A DNA stretch of 64,000 bases from Thermoplasmataceae archaeon (lineage in GTDB: Archaea > Thermoplasmatota > Thermoplasmata > Thermoplasmatales > Thermoplasmataceae): NCBI GenBank assembly GCA_038729425.1, contig JAVYSB010000001.1, positions 207,927 to 271,926 on the forward strand, in the 5' to 3' direction. The position numbers were made by a program, and so were the translations under genes. Under the pieces are notes generated by a model, which did no database searches, was not told where the DNA came from, and saw only the letters and a program-made list of their open reading frames with translations. Shown here one piece after another: positions 26,818 to 36,531 of this stretch; within the stretch, counting starts at the first letter, position 1, and each line of letters begins with the position of its first letter.

Positions 26818-29800
26818 ATGCACGCCATTATGAGACGTATTGTCGTTGTCGCATCCGTCACTTTTATGGTAATCCTGTCCTCAGGAATGCCTCTCCTTTC
26901 ACAGATGTCTTCGAGTCACGCCCCAGAGGATGTTGTGCAATATTATCCAACCGGGCAGAACTTCGTGAATTATACTATATATATAAGCCAGGGAGCCTAT
27001 CCTCGAAGTCTCCTGATGAATTACTTAAATGAAAGCAGAATTTCTTCTATTCCATACGGTAATATAGTTCAGGTCTCGGTACCGACCCGTGGCGTTCAGG
27101 GGTTCCTCTCAGCCATGACCCTAATGAGAGAAAATTTCAATCTTAGTTACTTCGAGGATACTGAATCATTTTCCTTCACCCCGTACGTTTATACTCAGCA
27201 AATCAGCGGCAATGGTCTACCGTACTATCCTTCTGACATTGCAACTGCCTACGGTTATAATGGCGCTTATAGCAGCGGAATTACGGGTACGGGACAGACT
27301 ATCGTGATTGTGGATGCTTACGGAGACCCTAACTTGCAATATGATCTGATGGCCTTTGACAAAGTGATGAACATTCCTCCGGCCAATCTTTCCATCGTCT
27401 TTCCCAATGGTGCTGAGCCGCAACATTACAGTGCCACCTGGTCTCTCGAAACGGCAACTGACGTTGAGTGGGCTCATGCGATGGCCCCCGGTGCAAGAAT
27501 AGTGCTGGTCATCTCAACAGATGCCGCGGCTTCTTTGATGGATGCCTTAAGTTACGCTATTAATGAGAAACTGGGTAACATCATTTCCCTGAGTTGGGGG
27601 AATCCGGAATCTCAGCTTGGCATAAACGAAATTGAGACTCTATCGAAGATATTTCAGCAAGCCCAGAACGAGAACATTTCAGTGTTTGCAGCCTCTGGGG
27701 ATTTGGGTGCTTACGACGGGACTTCGGGGCTGACCGTTAACTTCCCTGCTTCGGACCCATTCGTCACTGGCGTGGGTGGGACATCACTTTACGCACCTGG
27801 CTGGAGCCAGCAGGCTTGGGGCGGCATATCGGGTGGCAGTACTTTCGGAAGTGGAGGGGGTTACAGCCAGCTGCCTGTCCCGTATTGGCAAATTGCTCCA
27901 GGCATTAATTCAACTTCGAGAGGCAGGGGAGTACCAGATGTTTCGATGGTGGGAAACACACAGACGGGCGTGGAAGTTATTCAGTCTGGAAGGGTTTTCG
28001 ATGTCGGAGGAACAAGCATAGGCTGTCCCATGTGGGCTGCAATTGGAGCTTTGATAGATCAGGCCAACCAAGCAGATATTGGTAGCCTCAACCCCATGCT
28101 TTACCAGATTTCTCGAATTCCTTTATACAATTCTGCCTTCTCTCAGATAACTAAGGGAAACAATGGCAAGTATAACGCCACGGCGGGATGGAATCCAGTC
28201 ACAGGACTGGGGACTCCAGTAGTAAGTTCGCTAATAAATGCATCAAAGGAAATAAGATCTCAATATGGAACAGTTGCAGTAATAAACAGCTCAGGATATG
28301 GGTTCTCCACTCTATCCGCGAATGTAACATTCGCAGGTTTCACTCAACAGTATTCCTTTAATGGGTCTTCTTTCTTTTACATTTCTGCATATTATTCGCA
28401 AAATCAGTTTATAAAAGTAGGCATAAATATTTCAAATACTTCACTTTTCAGCGCAGTATATGATATTGAACAGAACGGACGCACGGCCTCTGGGAAAACC
28501 CGCATTGAAATGGCGAACAGGTCTGTTCATCTTAGTCTCAGCATCAACGGCACGAACATAACTGGCTTAGTGGGCCCCGTAAAATTCGATCTGAGTTATC
28601 TCCTGACCTTCATAGGTGAATACCAGGCGGCCTTTGGTGCCCAGGTTGATGGAGCAGAATACAATCTCGTGAACCTGAGTGGAGCATATTTCTCGAATAT
28701 AACCGTTAAGAATGGATCAGAAATATCTCCACTGGCCGACATATATTTGGAAGAATACAGTGGAATACCGGGAAAAGCCAAGTACAGCACGCTTTCATTT
28801 TCCAGATCTGGCCCTGAGTACAGTGTAAACTATCTCGTCAACGCAACAACCAAATACCTTAATGGGGGGCCAACAGAGTCCAAGAGCATTGTTTACCATC
28901 TTTATCCATCAAACGTAATCTACGCAACATTTAATCTTACGGGAAATGTACCTGTTAACGCCTGGAAAGTAAATAATTCTACAATCAATGGAAACTCGTA
29001 TACTTTTACCCATGGGGGGTACTATTTAATAACGGCTGAGACAGGAAACACAACAGTACCTTTCTACAACCGAACGGTCTTTATACCTGTACTCTTGAAG
29101 ACTAATTTGACAATCTCTGATTCTCTGAACATAGGTTATTCCGGCACGATCCAAGGCGTGCTTGATAATTTCTACAACCTAAGCGCGCTCAAATCTGGAT
29201 CTCAAGTAATAGAATCAATCTACGGAACAAATTATATTTCATTAATAGAGCATGATTTCTACCCCGTAGAGGCAAATTTTACTGCTGGAATTAACACATC
29301 GCTGATCCTTCAACCGATTAAAAGTACTGTTTCACTGTTTGTGTTTCAGGGAAATTCCACAGTAATAATAAATGGCAGAAGTTTAAACGGCATTAATGGG
29401 ACATACACTGAAAACATCCTTCCAGGCAATGTATCAATAGGTGTTAGTAGTCCTGATTACAGTGATTTTAACTCCACCGTAACTCTTTCCCCTGGCCAGA
29501 ATCTGAACGAACAGATAAATCTGAACATAGCTGGAAACAATTTTTTTGTATCCGGTTATGTAACTGACATAAATTTTGGTTTCGGGCTTTCAAACACCAA
29601 AGTAGAGGAGCAAGGCTCACACTTTGTTTCGTACACAAATGCTTCGGGTTTTTATTTCATCCAGGTTCCACTGGGATACTACTTGTTTGTTTTCAGCAAT
29701 GCCTTATACAAAAACCTGACTTACCCCGAGATTGTAGAGGGGTTCATTCAGCTCAATATAAAAATGACACCGAGAAATGTGAGTGTTTTAAACCTAGATC

Positions 29801-30180
29801 TTAATATACAGAAGTATTTCCCTCTTATGTTCTTTGCTGCTTATTTAACGTGGGATACGTATCCCGGATTAAACTTCTCCAGCTATAACATCGAAGTTTC
29901 CACAACACCGTCTTTCTCTCCCGGTTCGGTGGATACGTTCACATATACAAATCAAGCGCAGAATGACGCTCTTATCACAGGGATTTATCCAACACATACA
30001 TATTACGTAGAGTTAGTAGTTCACCTGAATGATGGATCAATTTACGCTTCGAATTATGTCACTCTTAGCTATGGAAACGCGGTTTTCCTTCTCGCAAACA
30101 TTGCCCTTGTAGGAGGTCCTTTATTCCTTGTGGGATTGATTATTTACCCCTTTGTCAGGAGAGATAGGAAATACAGCTAA
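26818..30180 (+). CDS. Exported, membrane-anchored S53 (sedolisin) protease
   Basis: 1120 aa acid-active serine-carboxyl protease. Layout: signal segment (residues 5-30), short pro-region, S53 catalytic domain to about residue 480, then about 600 residues of Asn/Ser/Thr-rich beta domains with many N-glycosylation-type sites. A membrane helix near residue 1100 is followed by RRDRK. The catalytic set is complete: E211 and D215 (LETATDVEW), oxyanion D295 (ASGDLG) and S400 (GGTSIGCP). The usual GWD of the calcium site reads GWNPVTGLG. ATG 26830 is an alternative start. Its stop overlaps metE by 4 nt. Confidence 0.92.
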   Translation: MHAIMRRIVVVASVTFMVILSSGMPLLSQMSSSHAPEDVVQYYPTGQNFVNYTIYISQGAYPRSLLMNYLNESRISSIPYGNIVQVSVPTRGVQGFLSAMTLMRENFNLSYFEDTESFSFTPYVYTQQISGNGLPYYPSDIATAYGYNGAYSSGITGTGQTIVIVDAYGDPNLQYDLMAFDKVMNIPPANLSIVFPNGAEPQHYSATWSLETATDVEWAHAMAPGARIVLVISTDAAASLMDALSYAINEKLGNIISLSWGNPESQLGINEIETLSKIFQQAQNENISVFAASGDLGAYDGTSGLTVNFPASDPFVTGVGGTSLYAPGWSQQAWGGISGGSTFGSGGGYSQLPVPYWQIAPGINSTSRGRGVPDVSMVGNTQTGVEVIQSGRVFDVGGTSIGCPMWAAIGALIDQANQADIGSLNPMLYQISRIPLYNSAFSQITKGNNGKYNATAGWNPVTGLGTPVVSSLINASKEIRSQYGTVAVINSSGYGFSTLSANVTFAGFTQQYSFNGSSFFYISAYYSQNQFIKVGINISNTSLFSAVYDIEQNGRTASGKTRIEMANRSVHLSLSINGTNITGLVGPVKFDLSYLLTFIGEYQAAFGAQVDGAEYNLVNLSGAYFSNITVKNGSEISPLADIYLEEYSGIPGKAKYSTLSFSRSGPEYSVNYLVNATTKYLNGGPTESKSIVYHLYPSNVIYATFNLTGNVPVNAWKVNNSTINGNSYTFTHGGYYLITAETGNTTVPFYNRTVFIPVLLKTNLTISDSLNIGYSGTIQGVLDNFYNLSALKSGSQVIESIYGTNYISLIEHDFYPVEANFTAGINTSLILQPIKSTVSLFVFQGNSTVIINGRSLNGINGTYTENILPGNVSIGVSSPDYSDFNSTVTLSPGQNLNEQINLNIAGNNFFVSGYVTDINFGFGLSNTKVEEQGSHFVSYTNASGFYFIQVPLGYYLFVFSNALYKNLTYPEIVEGFIQLNIKMTPRNVSVLNLDLNIQKYFPLMFFAAYLTWDTYPGLNFSSYNIEVSTTPSFSPGSVDTFTYTNQAQNDALITGIYPTHTYYVELVVHLNDGSIYASNYVTLSYGNAVFLLANIALVGGPLFLVGLIIYPFVRRDRKYS

Positions 30181-31202
30181 ATCTTCTTCAAAACGTTGTT
30201 TCTGGCAATGACCATGTTCCTAAGCTTCTCCTCTCCTACTTTCCTGCTTCTGGTTCGGAGACCACAGTCCGGGTTTATCTTTATCCTTACGGGGTCTTCC
30301 AGTATCCCCAGAGTGTAATTGATCCGGTCTTCTATCAAAGGAACACTTTCAATTTCATCTATGTGCACATCCGTGACGCCAACACCGAGAAATTTCTTTT
30401 TCTCTACTTCGGCGAAATATCTTATGTCATTGTATCCTGGTCTTTCGGAATCCGAGACTCCCCTGGAGAGCATGTCCCTGTTAGCATATTCCAGGTTCAG
30501 CCCATGAATCTTCAAATCTGGAACCCTGTCATATAGAACCCTATAATCCTTGCTGTAGCAGACATGCAGGGAGAATTCCACATCTTCAATTCCCTCAACG
30601 GACCTGTTTATTGAATCCACTACAATATCCATTTCTGACGGATGCGTTGTTGTGGCCGGTTCATCAATCTGCACCTGAAACTTCTCCGCTGGTCTGGCAC
30701 TTACCCACATCCTCTTCAGTTCCCGGATCTCATCATTCAATATTCTGGAGAATGCCAGAGCAGTCTCATGCCTGTCCCCGTAGTGTTCATTGAAAGACCA
30801 ATCCATCATGGTGTATGGTCCAGTTACCGGTAATTTCAGATCTCCGTTGGTGTTTTTCAGCAGGAATTTGAGTTCATCTCCATGCAGGCAGGATTTCCTC
30901 GAGAGATCGGAAACAACAATTCCCTTCCTGTAGTACCTGTTGTCAAATGACCTCACCATTCCATAAAATTCAAGTCCCGACACAAATTGAGCAAAATGTT
31001 CATACATTTCCCACCTGAACATCTCTCCTCCAACCCCAAGATTCTCCATTCCGACGTTTCTGAAAGTTTCAAGTGTCTCCAGAGTAGCTTTTTCCTTCAA
31101 GGGAACAATCTCGGATTCAGCAGACGAATGGAATTTTCTGCTCAGATACTCTGGTTTTCTGAAGCTCCCAATCTCCTGAGTTTTCAGTATAGTTCCAGCC
31201 AT
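30177..31202 (-). CDS. Methionine synthase, catalytic (MetE C-terminal-like) protein
   Basis: 341 aa cobalamin-independent methionine synthase core. The zinc ligands are recognisable: His and Cys in SLHVCYSKDY, Glu in GLNLEYANRD and Cys in KINPDCGLRTR. QIDEPA is another MetE signature. It transfers a methyl group to homocysteine. As a short archaeal core enzyme it may take the methyl from a carrier other than methyl-THF polyglutamate. It follows the N-terminal-like gene by 2 nt. Confidence 0.88.
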   Translation of the reverse strand: MAGTILKTQEIGSFRKPEYLSRKFHSSAESEIVPLKEKATLETLETFRNVGMENLGVGGEMFRWEMYEHFAQFVSGLEFYGMVRSFDNRYYRKGIVVSDLSRKSCLHGDELKFLLKNTNGDLKLPVTGPYTMMDWSFNEHYGDRHETALAFSRILNDEIRELKRMWVSARPAEKFQVQIDEPATTTHPSEMDIVVDSINRSVEGIEDVEFSLHVCYSKDYRVLYDRVPDLKIHGLNLEYANRDMLSRGVSDSERPGYNDIRYFAEVEKKKFLGVGVTDVHIDEIESVPLIEDRINYTLGILEDPVRIKINPDCGLRTRSRKVGEEKLRNMVIARNNVLKKI

Positions 31203-31204
31203 GC

Positions 31205-32122
31205 CTATGCACCTAGCCCGCTCATAAAGCTAACCTTCCTGTCTGCAACCTGCCTAGGCAGAAAATCGAAGCTCTCATTGTTCGCAATAACGATTTTCTC
31301 TATTCTGCCATTGCCAACGCTGTCAGAAATCGTATTGGCCACTATCCGATTGGTCTCAATCAGTGTATTCCTTGCATCTATTACCTTCAAACCTGGCAAT
31401 TCAGAAACCTCAGATGCAACGGCATAATTATCGTGCACTGGATCAACAATAACCGATGCAAATTTTCGGCTCGTGCCAGAAAAATGCTGTTTGCTGATCC
31501 TTCCGGAAGAAACAGCATATATGGAGTATTTTTCCAAAAGCGGGTTCAGGTATGACAGGTTTGAGTCACCGTATTGGAGCGGATCATATATTAAAACACT
31601 ACTGTATCCGTATTTCTTAAGGATACTGCCATACATTTCTGAAAGGTAATCCGAAAATTCCTTCTCGGTTATTCCATCTTTAACCTCTGACATGCTATAG
31701 AAACTGTGGGCCCCGGGAAAAATCGCCAAGTGCCTGCCTGACGTCTGGGGTGAGAATAGCTCAGTTGGAGGATTCTCTCTCCCCTCAAAAAGGGTTTCGT
31801 ATTGAATGTTTCTTCTGCCGATATCGCTTATTATAGGAATTCTGTAGAATGTATTTGTCTCTCTGTACCTTGTCAGCGGGCCGAGGTCAATACCCTCAAA
31901 AATCAGAGCCAGAGGACGAAACAGATCATACCAGTTCACTATGGGATCTGAAAAGTGACTTATTCCAATAGAGGCGAATCTTGCAATAATTTCCTTCTTT
32001 TCTGCCACGAATTCAAGCGATAAGTCTGATGCACTTATCTGGTTTCTCTCATACTTGCTTATGATCTTTCTCAACTTTTCGGTTTTTGGGTATATACCAT
32101 ATACCAGCGTTTCAATCTCCAT
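31205..32122 (-). CDS. MetE N-terminal-like partner protein
   Basis: 305 aa, TIM-barrel-like. It resembles archaeal MetE N-terminal-type proteins: YGIYPKTEKLRKII start, SDPIVNWYDLFRPL, GPLTRYRETNTFYRIP and FPGAHSFYSMSEVKDG. It lacks the zinc ligands. It is placed between the reductase and the catalytic MetE with gaps of 1 and 2 nt, so all three act together. It may bind the methyl donor. The assignment is from pattern and context. Confidence 0.7.
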   Translation of the reverse strand: MEIETLVYGIYPKTEKLRKIISKYERNQISASDLSLEFVAEKKEIIARFASIGISHFSDPIVNWYDLFRPLALIFEGIDLGPLTRYRETNTFYRIPIISDIGRRNIQYETLFEGRENPPTELFSPQTSGRHLAIFPGAHSFYSMSEVKDGITEKEFSDYLSEMYGSILKKYGYSSVLIYDPLQYGDSNLSYLNPLLEKYSIYAVSSGRISKQHFSGTSRKFASVIVDPVHDNYAVASEVSELPGLKVIDARNTLIETNRIVANTISDSVGNGRIEKIVIANNESFDFLPRQVADRKVSFMSGLGA

Positions 32123-32123
32123 T

Positions 32124-32945
32124 CTAAAAACTCTCCAGAATATCCTTTGCTATTTTATTGTTGCCCAGAGGCATTACGTGTATGCCATCTATGTACCCTT
32201 TCAAGTCGTCCGCGATTTCCCGAATGATCCTTGATGACTCCTGGACCTTGTCGTGCGCACTCAGTATCCTCTTCTCAGTCTCTGCAGGAATCTTCCCGCC
32301 GATACGCTTCAGGAATTCCAGTTGCTTTTCATTCTGTATGGGCAAGAAACCCGCTATCAGCTTGAATTTCCTCCTCCTGATCCAGTCCCTTTTCAGCAGC
32401 GCAGAATCATAGAATGCCTGAGTGATAAAAAATTTTGATCCGCCATTAAACTTCGCGAGTGCGATATCCTGCTCAGCCTCCCGGAACGGGTTGAGAGAAG
32501 AACCGACAACAATTTCATCTCCGCCTTCAAACCCATTGGAATAACTCCTGGCGTCCCTTATGGCACCTATGAGTCCGACGACGTCGAGTTCCCTGACCTC
32601 CTTAGAATCCATTTTTTTGTGAATCGGATCACCGCCAACGGCGAAAAAGTGATTTATTCCAAACTTTATCCCCGTCATTATCTGGGAATGGATGTGCAGC
32701 CTGTTCTTGTCCCTTGGCGTTATGTGGGGAACCGGAATCATCTTTTTACCGTTAGTGGCTGTATATAGCGTGATCAGCGGATCAATTCCTGGCATTCCCA
32801 TGGGGTTTTCCGGCGCAGTTATGACATTTGATATTTCTTCCATCATGTCAACAGCTTCAACTGCCTCTACAAAGCCATAAGCCTTCCTGGGAACCAGTTC
32901 GAATGACTTAATGTATCCAAGATCCGTGATTGTTGTTACTGCCAA
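32124..32945 (-). CDS. Methylenetetrahydrofolate reductase-like protein
   Basis: 273 aa TIM-barrel flavoprotein of the MetF family. Segments include SFELVPRK, HITPRDKNRLHIHSQI, FFAVGGDPIHKK and KFFITQAFYDS. It probably supplies the methyl group for the two MetE-like proteins encoded next. It starts at TTG 32945; AT-rich TATA-like sequence about 25 nt upstream and no ribosome-binding site suggest a leaderless mRNA. The next ATG would remove about 33 conserved residues. Confidence 0.82.
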   Translation of the reverse strand: MAVTTITDLGYIKSFELVPRKAYGFVEAVEAVDMMEEISNVITAPENPMGMPGIDPLITLYTATNGKKMIPVPHITPRDKNRLHIHSQIMTGIKFGINHFFAVGGDPIHKKMDSKEVRELDVVGLIGAIRDARSYSNGFEGGDEIVVGSSLNPFREAEQDIALAKFNGGSKFFITQAFYDSALLKRDWIRRRKFKLIAGFLPIQNEKQLEFLKRIGGKIPAETEKRILSAHDKVQESSRIIREIADDLKGYIDGIHVMPLGNNKIAKDILESF

Positions 32946-33004
32946 ATTATAGCGTTAATTATTAAATTATTAAAGATGGTTGCTGATAAAAAGATTACCA
33001 GTAG

Positions 33005-34552
33005 TCATATATCAAACTTAACGTCCTGCGCGAGAGGTATATCGTTTCCCCAGTTCTTTGTCACTGTCTGGCGCCTCATGTAAGCTTTCCATGAATCGCT
33101 TCCACTCTCCCGACCACCGCCAGTCTCCTTCTCTCCACCAAAAGCGCCACCAATCTCTGCACCTGCAGTGCTCGTGTTTACGTTTGCGAGACCACAATCA
33201 GATCCGAAGGTTGACAGGAATTCCTCCTCTTCTCTCAGGTCGTAAGTGAATATGGAAGACGAGAGACCCTGCGGAACTGAGTTATGTATGCGGATAGCGT
33301 CACCAATATTCTTGTATTTAAAGACATAAAGGATCGGTGCAAAGGTCTCTTTCTTGACTATTTCCATCCTATCGTTTGCTTCCACTATTGCAGGGTTGAC
33401 GTAATACCCGTCGTCGAATCCTTCAACTTTGGCTTTGTTTCCGCCATAGATGAGTTTCCCTCCCTCCTTCTTTGCCTGTTCAATGGCAGAAAGGAATGCA
33501 TCAACTGCAACCCTGTCTATCAACGGACCGACAAGGACCCCCCTGCTTGTAGGAGAACCGATCTTTACCGTGGAATATGCCTTCTTCAGTCTCTCTATGA
33601 ATCTGTCGTATATTGTTTCTTGGACAATCGCCCTTCTGGTGCTGGTACATCTCTGCCCCGCTGTTGCCAGGGCGCCAAAAACTACCCCCTTCAGCGCTAT
33701 ATCCATATCTGATCTGGCAGAAACAATGGCAGCGTTGTTACCTCCAAGCTCAAGGATGCTCCTTCCAAATCTTCCCGCAACTTTCTCCGAGATTGTTTTG
33801 CCTATGGGTATGGATCCTGTGAACGATACCAGAGGTATGCGGGAGTCCCTAGCGATCTTGTCACCGATGTTAGATCCTCCGCCAATAATGAGGGAGAAGA
33901 TTTGAGGTGCATGTAGTCTTTGGAGCACATCCGAAATGATCTTTATCACAGCAAGCGCCGTCAGAGGCGCCTTGGAGGATGGTTTCCAGATTACGGGATC
34001 ACCCGCAACAGCGGCAACGAAGGCATTCCAAGACCATACTGATGATGGGAAATTGAATGAACTAATAACAGCGATTGGACCAAGGGGAACCCACTGTTCA
34101 TATAGCCTGTGGTTAGGCCTCTCACTGGTCATTGTGAGGCCATATAGCTGTCTGGAAAGCCCAACAGCAAAATCAGCAACATCAATCATCTCTTGTATCT
34201 CTCCCTGCCCCTCACTTGCAGTCTTTCCGACTTCAAGCGTGACGAGGTCTCCAAGATCTGCCTTTCTCCTCCTTAGCTCCATGCCAACTTCTCTGATGAT
34301 CTCTCCCCTCTTCGGTGCAGGCATGGAAGACCATTCCCTGAAAACCTTCATCTGATGATCGATTACTTCGGAATAGTCCTCTGCGGTTCCGGAAGATACC
34401 AAAGCTATGGATTTGCCATCCACGGGGCTGCAAGACTCTATGGCATTCTCTCCAGTGTACTTATGCCAGTGTCCAGAGAATATTCCTGAATTTTCGTGCG
34501 TCAATCCAAGTTTCTTAAGTGCCTCTTCGCGAAAATTATCAAAACTTGACAT
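33005..34552 (-). CDS. ALDH7-type aldehyde dehydrogenase (aminoadipate-semialdehyde type)
   Basis: 515 aa NAD(P)-dependent dehydrogenase. It carries ELGGNNA and the catalytic Cys in TAGQRCTSTRR. The C-terminal stretch AEIGGAFGGEKETGGGRESG and DSWKAYMRRQT is nearly diagnostic for ALDH7 (antiquitin/AmaB), which oxidises alpha-aminoadipate semialdehyde in lysine breakdown. PLGPIAVISSFNFPSSVW is also family-like. The substrate here is inferred only. Confidence 0.88.
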   Translation of the reverse strand: MSSFDNFREEALKKLGLTHENSGIFSGHWHKYTGENAIESCSPVDGKSIALVSSGTAEDYSEVIDHQMKVFREWSSMPAPKRGEIIREVGMELRRRKADLGDLVTLEVGKTASEGQGEIQEMIDVADFAVGLSRQLYGLTMTSERPNHRLYEQWVPLGPIAVISSFNFPSSVWSWNAFVAAVAGDPVIWKPSSKAPLTALAVIKIISDVLQRLHAPQIFSLIIGGGSNIGDKIARDSRIPLVSFTGSIPIGKTISEKVAGRFGRSILELGGNNAAIVSARSDMDIALKGVVFGALATAGQRCTSTRRAIVQETIYDRFIERLKKAYSTVKIGSPTSRGVLVGPLIDRVAVDAFLSAIEQAKKEGGKLIYGGNKAKVEGFDDGYYVNPAIVEANDRMEIVKKETFAPILYVFKYKNIGDAIRIHNSVPQGLSSSIFTYDLREEEEFLSTFGSDCGLANVNTSTAGAEIGGAFGGEKETGGGRESGSDSWKAYMRRQTVTKNWGNDIPLAQDVKFDI

Positions 34553-34645
34553 GATTCATTAATCATTCTGCCGTAATTCTATTTTGCCATGCTGCAGGAA
34601 TCCAGTGTCAGAAAATATTGTTTAAAAATGCACCGATCTTTGGCG

Positions 34646-35632
34646 CTAGCCAAGTTCGTCTATCCTATTGATGACAATGGTCGCGAGGTCAACCAGCAGA
34701 TCGAGATCAGCAGACCTGTTCGTCATCTGCAGGGACCTTAGTGCACTTTCCGTGTACTTCTTAGCCACTGAGAATGAATAGTCTATTGATCCTGACCTTA
34801 CAAGAATGTCCTTGAGATCATTCTTGCTCTGTTCGTCGGAAGAACCCGAAGAAAGTATTTCTCTCAGCCTGGTTGCATCGTTCAGGTCTGAACTCCTGAG
34901 AGCAATTATCATGGGAATAGTGACCGCGTTGTGCTCAAGGTCTACAAAGATTGGTTTCCCCATTTTCTTTTCGTTACCCACAACGTCTATGATATCGTCC
35001 GTGATCTGAAACGCCATGCCAAGATTATACGCGAAATCTGTAAGATTCTTCTGCGTTATCAGATCGGAACCTGCAACATAGGTAGCCCCAAGGGCACACG
35101 CTGAAAAAAACATGGCAGTTTTCTTTTTTATTATATCGTAATATGTAGCTTCATTCATGGAAAGATTGCCAAGGTTGACGGCCTCAAGTATCTGACCCTC
35201 AGCAAGCAGACTGGCCGCATCCGCCATTATCTTTGAAACTGCAGGGCCATATCTGGATCCCAGCTCGTAAGCCTTCGCGAAGAGATAGTCGCCAACGACA
35301 ATGGCATTGTTGATCCCGTACTTTGCGTTTACGGATTGCCTCCCCCTTCTCACCGAGGAACCATCAATAATGTCGTCATGTATCAGGCTCGCAGTATGGA
35401 TCAGTTCATATCCGGCAGAAAGGTCAAGAATCTTCTGGTATGGCTCGCTGCTGCTTATCTCGAACGAAAGTATAGTAAGTAGCGGTCTGAACCGCTTGCC
35501 TCCGGCATCTATAGAGTACCGTGACATTTCATATAATTCATCCTGATCGGTATATATATTCTTCAGAAGAGTTTGGTTCACCTCTTCTATCTTGCTGCTG
35601 AGACCACTCTGCCATTCAAAGAAATCTTTCAT
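34646..35632 (-). CDS. Polyprenyl diphosphate synthase (probable GGPP synthase)
   Basis: 328 aa isoprenoid chain-elongating enzyme for archaeal lipids. The two aspartate-rich motifs are HDDIID (D86-D90) and TDDIID (D212-D216). The residues just before the first motif are small (A81, S82), which leaves room for a C20 product. GGKRFRPLL is the substrate-binding segment. Chain length cannot be proven from sequence. Confidence 0.92.
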   Translation of the reverse strand: MKDFFEWQSGLSSKIEEVNQTLLKNIYTDQDELYEMSRYSIDAGGKRFRPLLTILSFEISSSEPYQKILDLSAGYELIHTASLIHDDIIDGSSVRRGRQSVNAKYGINNAIVVGDYLFAKAYELGSRYGPAVSKIMADAASLLAEGQILEAVNLGNLSMNEATYYDIIKKKTAMFFSACALGATYVAGSDLITQKNLTDFAYNLGMAFQITDDIIDVVGNEKKMGKPIFVDLEHNAVTIPMIIALRSSDLNDATRLREILSSGSSDEQSKNDLKDILVRSGSIDYSFSVAKKYTESALRSLQMTNRSADLDLLVDLATIVINRIDELG

Positions 35633-35703
35633 TATTACCAGGGCTTGTGTGAATGCGAAAAACAGATTTAACCCTTTGTAAACTCTTATGGAGAAATGAG
35701 AAT

Positions 35704-35994
35704 TTATTGATTTCCAGATAATTCTCTCCTTAGGGTAATCTCTATTGAAGACACGTTTGATTCTCCGTGTTCTCCCTGAAGGGTTTCTGTTGTGAGATTT
35801 ATTTTGTCGTATTTTGCAGCCTGGATGAACTTGTGCCTTGTTATCTCAGCGATATCAACTGCTTTGCTGATTGCCTTGCCTCTGGCCTTTATTACAATCT
35901 TGTCCAGATTTCCGGTGTTGAACTGCGTGACAACAGCCAAGACATAGTTCATTGTTGGTTTCTTGCCGACATAAATGATGTTTTCTTCCGCCAT
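35704..35994 (-). CDS. albA: Chromatin protein Alba
   Basis: 96 aa DNA/RNA-binding protein. It has IYVGKKPTMNYVLAVVTQ with the conserved Lys that is acetylated in Alba of other archaea, ARGKAISKAVDIAEI, and the C-terminal SSIEITLRR strand. It coats DNA as dimers. It lies alone between the prenyl synthase and an Lrp regulator. Confidence 0.95.
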   Translation of the reverse strand: MAEENIIYVGKKPTMNYVLAVVTQFNTGNLDKIVIKARGKAISKAVDIAEITRHKFIQAAKYDKINLTTETLQGEHGESNVSSIEITLRRELSGNQ

Positions 35995-36101
35995 TGTTGT
36001 CCCTCAACAGATTAGAAGTATTACATATATAACCTTGACGCCAATCTTAGATTTAACGGAAAGCCGGCTAGCTTGGAATCGCCTGAAAAATTTAGACGCT
36101 A

Positions 36102-36494
36102 TTAGTTGAGCCGTATCATTGTATCAGTGTTCTTCACTCCTTCGATGGATCTTATCTCATCCACCGCAGCGTTAAGATCGAGCAACGTGGGGCTATGGAT
36201 CCTAACTGCTATATCGATCTTGCCGGAGAACTCGTATAGTTCGGAATATTTTTTTCTGATCTCTGATAGAACGTCCTTGGCTTTCTTGGGATCAACTCTC
36301 AGGAGAATTATGCCATCCACACCTTCTTCCGATGTCTCGATACTGAATTTTCTAATTACGTTTGATGAAACCAGGTTGGCGATTCTCTTCCTTACCGTGC
36401 CCTCCGAAACGCCTAGCATCCTACCTATCTCGATATTGGTCAATCTCGAGTTTTTACGCAAGATCTCAAGAATTTCCCGGTCTCTCGAATCCAC
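36102..36494 (-). CDS. Lrp/AsnC-family transcriptional regulator
   Basis: 130 aa. An N-terminal winged helix-turn-helix (residues 2-45: RDREILEILRKNSRLTNIEI, then GVSEGTVRKRIANL) is followed by a RAM ligand-binding domain (residues 60-130). It probably senses an amino acid. Targets are unknown. The amino-acid permease 670 nt away on the other strand has a palindromic upstream region and is a possible target. Confidence 0.9.
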   Translation of the reverse strand: MDSRDREILEILRKNSRLTNIEIGRMLGVSEGTVRKRIANLVSSNVIRKFSIETSEEGVDGIILLRVDPKKAKDVLSEIRKKYSELYEFSGKIDIAVRIHSPTLLDLNAAVDEIRSIEGVKNTDTMIRLN

Positions 36495-36531
36495 GCCTGA
36501 AGTAAGCAGAGGTGACTAAAAACCATTTCCA

